From: Pyrenopolyporus hunteri
Taxonomy: Eukaryota; Ascomycota; Sordariomycetes; Xylariales; Hypoxylaceae
Assembly: GCA_902806595.1 (NCBI GenBank)
Contig: CADCXC010000038.1
Location: 4,774,001-4,838,000 of the forward strand
Direction: 5' to 3'
Length of the DNA: 64,000 bases
Positions 40,087 to 52,625 of the stretch are shown here, in pieces (within the stretch, counting starts at the first letter, position 1; each line of letters opens with the position of its first letter). The notes beneath the pieces are model-generated. The model was not told where the DNA came from, made no database searches, and saw only the letters and a program-made list of their open reading frames with translations. The position numbers and the translations under genes were made by a program.

Positions 40087-40430
40087 TGCCTACATGTAGG
40101 TAATTACCCCCGCAATCCCCCATAGGTGAGTCTTTTCCCCTGAATTCAGTGACGTCGTTTGTTCATCCTCCACTACTGTTTTCAGTGTTTCCAGTGTTTC
40201 CCACCATCATCTTAATCAAATATCCCATTAACGACACACCCATACGCAGCCCTACGTCGGCCTCTCGCTCGTTACGTCGTTCCAGTGGTTAATCTGCTAA
40301 ATCCATCCAGGTGTGAGTGGGTTGCGGTAGTAGCCCCGTAACACTACCTCCTCAGTACTCGGCCCTCGGCCTCCCAGAGGGAGCGCCTGTTACTCAGAAT
40401 ATCTTTATACGCGAATCTTCTGCACGCGGG
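40087..40430 (+). promoter_or_regulatory. Upstream region of the glycosidase-like gene
   Basis: Pyrimidine-rich fungal-type leader with TTTCCAGTGTTTCCCACC and a TGACGTC motif (40,150; CRE/ATF-like core). It has no ATG that opens a frame: the only one (40,094) is followed at once by TAG. The reading frame of the gene is open back to 40,317 without an ATG, so 40,431 is taken as the start. Confidence 0.45.
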
Positions 40431-43292
40431 ATGGCGCGGCGTTACTATAACACATTTACTTCCTTTGCGTCGACCGACACAAAGGAACCCCGACCTTGGA
40501 ACCAGGTCGATTCGTTACCTTCGCATTATGGCAAAGGGCGGTCCGCGAAGAGGAAGCAGGATGGCCAACCTTCCCAGGCCGACTACGTTCTTCTCAAGGT
40601 CACAGCTTTTGTCTCGGCTATAGGAATTTTCTGCCTACTCGTGTATAACTCCCCCTTTCAACGAGCAGCCTCCTCTCCTCGGTACAAAGACGTCCATGGC
40701 ACGTCGTTTCTCGATCATGAGCGACCCATCAGCTCATTCGCCGGCAAGGCTTTTCTGAGGCACAACATCCCGTATATAGATATCCCTGACCCGCTCATCC
40801 AAGACGTATACTACTACAGATGGACATCGATTCAACGAAATCTCCGCTACGTCAAAGCCGGCACGGGCTATATGTGTACCGAGTTTGTCCACCCAGTCGG
40901 TTACGCCAAGGCTTTTGGATCCATCGATGCCGCCGCGGGACATCAGATTGATGAATCGAGGTGGTTAAGAGACACGTTCTATGGCGACGATTACATCCAG
41001 CTTTACACCCGTGGGCCAGCCGACGCGCTGCAGTACACCCAATGGATTCTCGATGCTGCAAGCAGACGTGCTATGGTGACAGGGGATTCCCATTTTCTTG
41101 CGGCCCAACTTGACGACATGGTCCGCCTATGGCATGAATGGGATCAAGTCTATGACGCCGCGGCAGGTTTGTACTATTACCAGCCGGTGTGGGATGCGCA
41201 GGAACTGTCTCTACCTGGATTCGTCGCCGACCCCAATGGTACCGATTGGACTCTAAGGAAGGACGGACCTGACACCTTCAGGCCCAGCCATAATGCTTAC
41301 ATGGTGGCAAATGCTAGAGCTATCGCCCGTGCAGCAAATCTCGCTGGTAACGGGTTTCTCGAAGCACATTTTTTCATTTTGGCAGACAGTCTCGAAGAGG
41401 CTATGTACAAGAGGCTGTGGGCTCCCGAACAACAGTTCTTCATGGACGTCATTCGGCCTGGAAATCCCAACTTAACACGACTTACCGGGAGAGAACAGGT
41501 CGGACTCTTTCCGTATCGCTTTGGTATTGGCTTAAATACATCGTATGCCCAACCGGCTATCGATTCTATGTTTGACCCGGAGGGTTTCCTGGCGCCGTAC
41601 GGCCCGACAACGTTGGAGATACGAGACCCGTGGTTCATGGCGGTGAGGCCGGATGGCTACTGTATGCTGAGACTTGCGCTGATAATTGTTATACCCGAAA
41701 GGGCCCTCCTACAGCTTTACTAACGACTTTATTAGGCTGCTATTGGAATGGTATGTCTTGGCCGTACTCTACAGGTCATACCCTGAAGTCGCTTGCGGCG
41801 ATATACCGTTCTAAGACTACAAACGTTACCGCGGAGCAGTACTTGCAATATCTTCAGACGTACGCAAGGACCCAGCGAAAGGGCGGCCAGCCATATGTTG
41901 CAGAATCCCACTACCCTTTTCTTGACGCTTGGAGCGCCGACGGTTGGAATCATTCGGAGCATTATGACCATTCAACGAACAATGACGATGTTATAACTGG
42001 GCTGCTTGGAATCATACCACACCAGGATGATAGGCTAACTGTTTCTCCTATCATTCCAGGAGATTGGACCTATTTTGCTCTCGAGAACCTACCATACCAC
42101 GGTCATCTTGTAACCGTACTCTATGACAAACATGGGTCAAGATACGGCGTTGGGCGTGGGTTGACCATCTTCATTAATGGAAAGAAGGTATATAGTGGTG
42201 CTGGAAAGAGTACCACGATACGCATACCCCCGCCGATATTAGCAGGCGATGCGCTTATTAATATTGCAGGTAAGCGATGATGGCCTTATAATTCTTGTGG
42301 CTTTCTATTCTTCTTTATCCTGCTACCTTCGAACCCCTGTCTGGAGTTCATATCTCTAAGGGACTAGTGGTTAGGGATCTATTTACGTCCCTAGATATTT
42401 GCCCACATTACCAATATTGTCATGCCACTTAGCGTGGGAATTATAGCTGATTGGCATAGCAAATCCTACTGGACCAGGCCAGTACCCGGTAGCTGACGCA
42501 ACATATTCGAATCCGGGGGATTTTCACTACAAAGCAATCGATGGCGTTTTGTATTACGATTCGGTCCCTGACAATAGATGGACAAACTACCTATCACCTA
42601 ACCTAAACGATACGCTGACAATTACGTTTGCTCGCCCAAGAAACGTGTCCTCTGTTACCCTCGCCCTATTCTCGGACGTCTCAAGAGGGGGAGGTGTAGA
42701 TATCCCGGCCAGTATAGAGATATACGGATCCAGCGGCTTGTTAGCTAAGGTCGACGAGCCTTCTGCCCTGTTACCTAACGACCGTAATGAAGTGAGTTTT
42801 GGCCAGGTTGAAACACAATTTCTAGCTATAAACATGTATCGGAGGTCATCTAAACTGTATGTGGGAATATGCGAATTGGAAGTTTGGACACCACCTATCA
42901 CTGGGCCGACACACTACGCGGTTGATGCCTATCTTACTGGACAGGAAACCAAAGTTGTGTTTGATAACTTCTCAGCCGCCACAGCTAACGGGGCTGTGGT
43001 TGGAGGATTAAGACCGGACAGTGTTGTCGCTTTCTCCGGAATCGTGTCCGGCGGTGGTCTTACTAACCTAGTCCTTACCTACTCTAGCACAGGAAATGTG
43101 ACGGTAGAAATGACGATTTACGTTAACCAGGTTCCACGGGCGACTATAACTCTGCGCCCGAGTAGAGGCAGATACGTCGGAGCTGTGGCTACTGTCACAT
43201 TGGCCTCGGGGAAAAACTACCTCAGCTTACGAGGCGGCTCTACGGATACAGACGTGAGACTGGAAACGTTGAATATATTTCAAAGCATTTAA
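40431..43292 (+). CDS. Membrane-anchored six-hairpin glycosidase-like protein
   Basis: Three exons: 40,431-41,661, 41,736-42,269 and 42,460-43,292; 865 residues. Intron 1 (74 bp) has GTATGC, TACTAACG and TTAG; intron 2 (190 bp) has GTAAGC and ATAG. Phases join as TAC-TGC-TGC (YCCYWNG, about 410-416) and GCA (A589). Residues 1-50 are a basic cytosolic tail. A single hydrophobic span (about 52-73) with no signal cleavage site indicates type II topology. Residues about 90-590 resemble an (alpha/alpha)6 GH63/MGH1-like glycosidase, with YYYRW, APYGPTTLEIRDPWF, CCYWNGMSWP and EHYDHSTNNDDVITGLLG motifs. Residues about 600-735 (DNRWTNYLSPN, RPRNVSSVTLALFSD) look like a discoidin/F5-8C-type sandwich, then a CBM6/35-like domain to the end. 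Many N-glycosylation sequons fit a lumenal or surface enzyme. Substrate and catalytic acids cannot be assigned. Confidence 0.83.
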
Positions 43293-44032
43293 TAAGAGCC
43301 AATCTATAAACTTGCTTCGTATATTATGGGTGATGCAAACACACGCGCGCGGTCTCTCTCTCTCTCTTGGTTGTCCTTGGCTTATATGTGTTTGGCTACA
43401 ATATCGAGGCCCTCGGTTTTACTAGTCCAAAACATGTCGCTGGACTAAGATGATTCTTTGGAGACTAATGACTAAAAAGCTAGCTATAAGTCCATCACTG
43501 CATCGCCACGAACAGAATACCTAATATAAGAACAAAAGACCCGACGATTCCAATTTCGCAGTGTATTTATAGGTGCTTCGTTGCTACTGATCACAGGTAG
43601 GTAGGCAAGCTGATATTTCTAACCCTAAACCTAAGGAGCCGCGACGAAATACGTCGGGGAGAATTTGCTTAGCACTTTGCGGACCCTGTTATCCGTTATT
43701 ACGAGAAGAATCATGGTAGAGGCTAGGCGGCTGGTAGGCGGGAAGCACTTCATTCCCAAGCGCTTAATTCTGGGTAGAGAACGAGTTACCATTGAGCAAA
43801 CGGACGAAGGGATCTGGAAGATGAGTAGGATGGATCGGATGGTCTGAATAACATCTTCATGACTAAACATAGATATCGAACGGACGCCGTAGATAGCTGT
43901 GACGACGATAAGGTTTCGTTACGGGAGTTGGGTGGTAAGGGAGTCCGGACTGTGTGGTTTAACGAAGATGGAAGATGACACATCCTGCGTGTTATAGTAC
44001 TTATTATGACCCTGGTCGAAGTCCAGAGAACC
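43293..44032. other. Downstream region of the glycosidase-like gene; possible gene relic
   Basis: A CT microsatellite is at 43,352-43,368. At 43,644-43,847 (+) an open frame reads KYVGENLLSTL to EQTDEGIWKMSRMDRMV, and an overlapping +1 frame carries on from about 43,830 (LNNIFMTKHRYRTDAVDS) to a TGA at 43,980. This could be a frameshifted remnant, but no family is recognised and minus-strand frames are equally long. Not called as a gene. Confidence 0.3.
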
Positions 44033-44110
44033 GCTAAACCGCTATTCATTTTTATTTTACCGTATTATTTGACATATAGTGCGATATATCGTGTATGGCT
44101 AACTATAATT
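44033..44110 (+). repeat. T2: end of a T-like TIR element at the island edge
   Basis: AACCGCTAAACCGCTA is followed by TATTTGACATATAGTGCGAT, resembling the left end of T1 (AAACCGCTAAACCGCTAAAA, then GCACTATGCG). Beyond about 44,060 the sequence is AT-rich and no matching right end could be placed. Confidence 0.45.
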
Positions 44111-44259
44111 AACTGGATTTTTTTAACGGGTATTTATTTGCGTATATTGTTACGAATAATTTTAAATTACTTAATTATTTTAAAATTATTTATTTACGAT
44201 AAATTTTAATTTTAAGTTAATTTCGATATTTTAATAAAAATAATTAAATATATTAAATA

Positions 44260-44520
44260 AATAAAAAGTCGTTAATTAATAATCGATTAATTATTATACG
44301 ATCGTATAATAAAAAATACGAAATAAATAAAATAAATTAAATTATATATATGTAAAAATTATAAACGGTTTAATTTTGTATTAATCGATAGATATATTAT
44401 TTTTAAAAATTATATTTTAAATATTTATTACGTAAAACGACGAAGTATTTAATAAAAGTATATTTATTATTATTATCGTTATAATAAATATTTTAATACG
44501 AAATTATATTATTATAAAAT
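44260..44520 (+). repeat. Copy of dispersed repeat S
   Basis: Contains GTCGTTAATTAATAATCG, TACGATCGTATAATAAAAAA, GTATTAATCGATAGATATAT and ends ACGAAATTATATTATTATAA. Same orientation as the other S copies. Confidence 0.75.
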
Positions 44521-46373
44521 ACGTGTTAATTATATAATTATTATAAATATTTATTTATAAATAAAAAAAATAATTTTTACGAATATTAAACGGTTATTTA
44601 ACGAAATTAAATAATCGATAACGAAATATATAATAATTTCGTTATTTTATTAAATATATTTAATATAAATTAAATTTCGTTTTTACGAATTATAATTTAC
44701 GTTTTTTTTTTTTTTTTATTTTTTATAAAGTTAATAAATTAAAATCTTATATAATGTAAAAAATAATTTTTTATTATACGAGGATTTTCGAATAATTAAT
44801 TAAATTATTAAATTAAATATATATAAAAAATATATAAAAAGTATATGTTTTATAAATATAATTTTATAAATTTAAATAAATATAATATTAAATATTTACG
44901 ATTAATTTTTAATATTTAAGTTTTTTAATTTAATTAATAATATTAAATAATTAAATTTTAATATTTTTAATTATTTAAAAAATAAAATTCGAAGTAAATT
45001 ACGATTTTTCGACGCGTGTAAATATTAAAAACGAATTAAAAATAGTTTTAAATATGTCGTTTATTTATATACGTTTTTTATTATTTATTATAAATAATTA
45101 AAATAATTATTTTATATTAATAAGTTAATATATATTACGTTTAAGTAAACATTTATTATTATTATAATTATAATAATATTTAATGTAAATATTATAAAAA
45201 TAATTAAATAAAACGATATAATATTAAAAAACTTTAATTTATTTTATAATTTACGTAAATATATTTTCGTAATAAAATAATATTAATTATTATTATATAT
45301 ATAATTAAAATTTATTAATAAATATATTTAATTTAAAAATGTAAAAATTTACTTTTAAAATTAATAATCGACGATTAAAATTATATTAATTTTAATTTTT
45401 AAAAACGGCGATTTCGATTATAATTATAATTATTAAAAATAATAATTTATTTTAATTTAAATTAATAAATAAAATATTATAAATAAATTATTTTAAAAAT
45501 AAGGGTTATACGAAATTAAATATATTTTAAATTTCGAATTATTTTTATTATTATTTTATTTACGAAGGTTTTTTAATTTACGTTAAAATTTAAATAATAA
45601 AATCGATTAAAAAATATTATCGGTTATTTTTAATCGTTTATTATCGTTATCGATAAAAAAATAATCGATTATATAAATTTTAAAGGAAAATTTTTTCCTT
45701 TTTCGAATTTTAATTAAAAGATTTTATTTAATTTTAATTAAGTTTATATTTATTAATAAAATCAAATATCTTTAATTCGATTATTACGAAGTTAATAAAT
45801 TCGTTATTTTATTTAAAAATAACGATATTTTATTTTTAAAAACGAATATTTTACGTTAAAATAATTTATTATCGGTTTAATTTATTCGAAGATTTTTTAA
45901 AAGCGGGTATAATAAAATATTCGAAAATTAATAATTTATAAAAAATAATTAAAAAATAAATATAATATATAAAATTAAAATTTTATAAAAATAAAAATAA
46001 ATATTTAATATTAATAATTAAAGTTAATATATATACGTATATTAAAAGAAAATAATTACGTAATTTACTTTTAAAGTTACGTTTATTTATGTAAATTTTT
46101 TAACGTTAATTAAATATTAATATAAAATAATATATCCTTTAAAAAAAAAAGTTAAATTATTTAAAAAATTTAAAATTATATGTTAATTTTCGATTAATAT
46201 TATATACGATTATAAAATTTAATAAATATTTATATTTTTTAATCGAATTAATAAAAATTATTTAAATATTTATTAATTAATATTTAATTTTATCGGGTTT
46301 TTTAAAAAAAAATTTTAAATTAATTATAAATATAATTTTAAAAAATATAATAAAATAAAAATAAAAAAAAAAA

Positions 46374-46383
46374 GGGGGGGGGG
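46374..46383 (+). repeat. Poly-G tract (10 G)
   Basis: Ten G in a row, preceded by 13 A, inside DNA that otherwise has hardly any G outside CpG. Confidence 0.9.
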
Positions 46384-49300
46384 TAATTTAATTACGAAAA
46401 AGTAATTTATAGTTTATAATATTTTTAAATTAACGTAAAAAAAAATTAATAAAAATTATAAATCGTTAATAAAACGTTAATATTATACGAGTCGTACGAG
46501 TAATAATATAATATTAAACGCGATATTATTTTTCGTTAATACGAAATATAATTATTATTTAAACGAAAAATTATTAATTTCATCGATTTAAAAGCTTTAA
46601 ATAACGTTAAAAATTTTATTTTATAAAATGTTAAATAATTTTATAATAATTTTATTAATATTAAAAATTTCGAATATTTATTTATATATTTAAATATTAT
46701 ATAATATAAATAATATTTAATAAAAAAGTAATTATATATAATAATAAATATTTATAATAACTTCGATATATATAAATTTATAAAAAAGTAAAAAGTAATA
46801 ATTTTTATAAACGAAAAAATAAAAAAATATTTAATTTATTTTAATATTTATCGAGAAATTATTTATTTAAATAAATATTTAATTTATTAAATAACGTTTT
46901 AACGAATATTTTATTTATGTTATTATTTAAATAATGTAAATATTAATAATTTTTATTATTTATTTTTTTTTATTATTAATTTTTTTTCGAATTTAATTAT
47001 TTTATATAAAAATCGAATTAATAATTTATTATATTTATAAAATTTATTTTTATAATAATAATATTTTTATTAATTAAATATATTCGCAAAAATATATAAT
47101 TTACGTTTTCGATGACGATATTTTTCTTTATTTTAATATAATTTAAATATATATATTAATTATTTCTCGAAAAATATTATTATTATATCTTTTATTTTTA
47201 TATAATTCGAATATTAATTATTTTTTTAAAAATATTATTATTATATTATCGATTATAAAAAAAAACGACGAAAAAACGATAAATAATATACGTATAATTT
47301 AATATTTAATAATATAATATTTAACGAATAAAAAATCGAATAAAAAAAATAATATTATTAAGTTAATCGTCCTTTAAATTAATAAACGACTTAATAAAAT
47401 ATAATATTATAAAATTTTATATTTAAATATTTTAATCGAATAATTTATTCGAATAATAATATTTTATTAATAATGTTAAATATATATTAAAAAATTTATT
47501 TTAAGATTATTTATTTTATTAATAATTTATTCGAATTAATATTTTTTTTATTTATATCGATACGAAATTTATATTATTTTAATTATATTTTACGATAATA
47601 TTAAAAGAAATTTAAAATTTAAATATCGAATTAAAAAATTATTAATATATTACCGGTTTATAATATTTTAAATTTATTTAATTATTTAATTAAAACGTAT
47701 TAAAATCGCCATTTTATAAATAACCGGTAAATAAAACGTCGGTAAAAATAAATATAATATTAATATAATGTCGCGATTTCGCGTATCGTATATCGATATA
47801 ATTTTTTTAAATATTTTAATATTAAAAATATAAGTCGATATTTTAACGGATTAATTTTATTAATATAAGTAATAAATATTATTTATTTTTATTTTAAAAG
47901 GTTAATTATTAATCATAATATAAATAGATATAATTATTAAACGTTTAAAGGATCGAATTTATCGGTTAACGTTTTTTTTTAAAATAAAATTAACGTTTAA
48001 TTATTCGATCGATATAAAATATTTTCGAAAAATAAATTTAAAATTTAAAAAGTTTAAAATATTATCGAATTTATTTTATCGATTTTTTTCTTTTAATAAA
48101 TAATTAAATAATCGACGTTTAATTTTTATTATTTATTATACGTAAGTAAATAAATATTAAATAATAATTTTAACGAAAAATAATAATATATGGTTATTAA
48201 TTTTTTATAATAATTTCTTTTAATTTATATTATAAATTTATAATTTTATATTAAAAAGTCGTAAATTAAAAAATATACGATAAAATTAATAGATTTTATA
48301 AATTATATATAATAAATATATTTATATTATCGATTCGAATTATATATATAAAGTTATTAATAGAATTAATTTTATTAATTAATAAAAAATAATATTAAAA
48401 AAAAGAAAATAATAATCGATTATTATATAATTTAATAAATAAAATTTTTAAAAATGTAAAAAATAGTTTTAATTTAAAATATAAATAAAAGTTTAGTAAT
48501 TTAATGTATATTATATAAATTTAATTTATTTATATAAATTATTATTAAAATTACGAAATAACGGTTACGATAATAACCGTATTTTTAATTTAATATTCCT
48601 TTTATTTTACTTTTTAATAATTTTTTATTTATTTTCGTTTAAAATTTTCCCGTATAATAAAACCGTTTTAAATATCGTTATTATATCGATTAATAACGTT
48701 TTATTTTAAATAATAAAACGTATTATTTCGATTAAATTCCAAAAAATCGAAATTTTTATTTTATTACTTTATAATTAACGTAGTTATTTTATCATTTAAT
48801 TTATTATATTATAGGTTATTTTATAAAATATTTAATATTAAGAAAGGATTTATATATAACGAAAATATTATCGATAAAAAAATGTAATAAAAATTAATAT
48901 ATTCGAATTCGATAAAATAGTCGTATTCGAAAATAAATAACGATATTATTTTTTAATTAATGTTAAATTTAAACGAACGGAAGCAAAAAGTCGTTTATTA
49001 AAATTAAATATCGATAATTTAAATAAAAAAACGTTATAAATTTAACATAATTTTATACGTTTATTATAATTTAAATTATTTAATTTACGATTATAAAATA
49101 GTTAAAACATACGATTAATAATATATTAATTAAAAGTTAAATTTATTTTTTTTTTAAATTCGAATAAAATATAACGTATAGAAATAAATAAATTACGATA
49201 ATAATTTAATTAAACCTTTTTAAAAATAAATTCGTTAAAGTTGGTAATTTTTTCGAAATATTTATTAACGAAAAAAATTAACAATAATAATATAAATATA

Positions 49301-52024
49301 AATATAATATTAAAATCCTTCGTTTTTTTCTTTTTTTCGAGTTATTTTTTAAAGATTTTTTTTATCTAACGATATATAAAAGCTTATAATTCCGAGTTAA
49401 AATATTTTTCATTAAATTAAATTATTATAAAAATAAGTTAAAATTTATAAAAAATAAATAAAAAAATTAAATAAATATATAAAAAAATATTAATAATTTT
49501 TTTAACGTTAACGTTTTAATTAATTTAAATTTATTAAAAAGTTTATTTTATATATAATTCGTATATAAAAATTATATAATATTATAATATATTATAATTT
49601 CTATTAATATTTACTTATATAAATTAAATTACCGTTTTTATTTTTAATATATTTTAAAATTTTATTTAATAAATAAATAATAATACGTTTTAAAATAAAT
49701 TTAAAATAAATTACTTTTTTATTTAATATATTTATATAAAAATATTAATTTATATCGTAATTTTTTATTAAAATAAATATCGAATAAATATTTATAAATA
49801 TTTTTAAATATTTAAATATTTTTAATATTTTATATTTTAATATATAATTATTCGTTTAAAAATATTCTTAATATTTTATATAAAATTTTAATATCTTTTA
49901 TTTAAATAATAATATTTTTTCTTTTTTTATTTATTTTTTTTTTAAAATAATAATTTTTTATTAATTTAACGATTACGACTTATTAAATATAATTATTTTA
50001 AAAAACGCCTTATATATTAATCTTTTTTTTTTATTTATTTTTATTAAATTTTTAATTATAACCCTCGGTAATTTTAAAATTTATTAATTAATAGGTTAAA
50101 TTATTAAATTTTTAAATTAAATATTTTAATATTAATATTATAATAATTTTATTTATTATTTATAAAATATAATAATAATTTTCATTTTAGGTTTTAAATT
50201 ATTAACTTTATAACTTTATTTTTACTTAAATATTATATAAAAAGTTAATTAATTTAATCTCGAATAAACGATCGAAAAAAAGTCTTTTAATCGTTTATAT
50301 ATAAATATAAATATTTTATTAAAAATATTAAAGTTATATTTAACGTTTTTAATTATTTTAACGTTATTTTAATTTTATTAATATTCGAGATATTTTATAT
50401 TATATATTATATTATTTAATTACCCGCTTTAATATATTAACGCCGTATTTAATAAAAGTAATATAGTTTTAAAATATAATTAAAAAGTTTTTTTTTATAA
50501 AAAATATAATCGAATATATATCGAATCGATAAAATTTATTTTAGATTTTTTTATTCGTAATAAAAATATAAATACTTTTATTTAATAATAAAATAAATTT
50601 TTTTTTTATAAATAATTTTAAGGGATTTTACGATTAAATTTTAAATTAAATTTTATTTTTACGTTATTTAATATTATATTAATAATATTATTTTTATAAT
50701 CGATTAATAGTAGTAAATAGATTTAATATTATTATATCGGGTATAATAATATTTAACGGGGAGTTTATTATTATAAAAAACGTAATTATTAAAAAATATT
50801 ATAAAGTATTTTATTTAAAAAATTTACGAAACGAAATTTATATCGATAAGTTATTTTTTAATATTTATTTCGTATCGACTTTAAAAACGTAATATAATTA
50901 TAATTTAAACTCGTTTTATTATTAATTATTTCGTAATATATATTATATTATTATATTATTAATTAAATATTCTTTTTATAAATATTATATTATAACGAAA
51001 CTTTTAACGTCGATACGATTAATACTTTTTTACGATATTTTAAACGCTTTAAATTTCATATATAAATAAAGTTTTTAATATCGAAACATTTTACCGTATA
51101 ATATAATTATTATATAAAATGCTTAATTAAATCGATATAAAATAATAATTTATAACTTCGAAAAATTATTACGTCATTAAAAACAATTATAAATACTTCG
51201 ATCCCTTATATATCGTAACGTTTAAAATACATTTTAAAAAAAACGATAAATTTATTAATTTATTTTTTTAAAGTATATTATATTATATATTTTAAAAATA
51301 TAAACGTAATTAATGTTATTTACATTAATAAATAACGTTACGTAAATTTAATAAAAAATTTAAACTTTATTTTAATAAAAGGTTATTAACGTCGATAAAT
51401 ATAATTTTATTAAAAGATTAATATTATTTAATTTTTATTTAAAGTTTAATATATCGAAAGTTTTAAAATATAAAATTTAAAATTTATTAAATATAAAAAA
51501 ATAAAAGTTACTATAATAAAACACGTATAAATTCGTAAATAATCAAATAGTAATAAAAGTTTTTATATTTAAATATTTTTCGAATTAATTATTATTTATT
51601 AATATTTAATATCGATTTAAAGGTCGAATTAAATATATTAATTTCGTTATTTAATTAATAAAATATTTCGTATTTTAAATAAAATATTTATTTTATCGAC
51701 ATAATAATAAAAAAAGTTATAAAGTATTTATATAAAAATTTAAATTTTAAATTACTTATTATAATATAAATGATATTTATAATTTATAATTTATTATTTA
51801 TTTACTTAAAATAAATAAATATTTAATAAGTTTAAATAATCGACGGCGAATTTAAAAATAATTTTATTACTTTATATAATATATATTAAATTTATAACTT
51901 TTAAATTATAATTATTTTTTTTTCGATTATTTTTATAAATTTAAAACGAAATTTATATATTATAAAATAAAATATTTAAAAGATTAAATATAATATTATT
52001 AAATAAGTAAAAATTATTAATTTA

Positions 52025-52262
52025 TAATCGATTAATTAATATATAATTATATAATAAAAAGTAACGAAATAAATAAATTAATTAAATTATAAAAATATAA
52101 AAATTACGAATTAATTAACTTCGTATTAATTAATAAATATATTTATTTTAAAAAATTATACCTTAATCGTTTATTATATAAAACGATAATACATTTAATA
52201 AAAGTATATTTATTATTATTATCGTTACGATAAATACGTTAATACGAAATTATATTATTATA
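52025..52262 (+). repeat. Copy of dispersed repeat S
   Basis: Matches 44,280-44,520 (AACTTCGTATTAATTAATAA, TTATTATTATCGTTACGATA, ACGAAATTATATTATTATAA). With 44,260-44,520 it could bound an ~8 kb LTR element, but no internal evidence supports this. Confidence 0.75.
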
Positions 52263-52382
52263 AATATTAAAACGAAAAATTATATTAAAATTAAATAATT
52301 ATATATTTTTTTTTAATTTAATAATTATAAAAATCGATTAATTTAAAAAGTAATTTTCTTTATTATTAATATAATAAAAATT

Positions 52383-52625
52383 TATTAAATAATAAACGAT
52401 TTTATATTATACGATCGTATAATATAAAGTAAAAAAAAATAAATTAACTAAATTATATAAATATAAAAAAAAAAATTAAATTAAATTTATATTAATCGAA
52501 AATATATTTTTATTTAAAATTTATAATTTAATCGTTCGTTACGTAAAACGACGAAATATATAATAAAATTATATTTATTATTATTATTATTATAATAAAT
52601 ATATTAATATAAAATTATATTATTA
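52383..52625 (+). repeat. Copy of dispersed repeat S
   Basis: Matches the previous copy (TACGATCGTATAATA, GTTACGTAAAACGACGAAAT), 120 bp further on and in the same orientation. Confidence 0.75.

Noticed and set aside
43618..43636. Telomere-like CTAACCCTAAACCTAA
   Set aside because: Only one or two imperfect units inside the gene island; no array.
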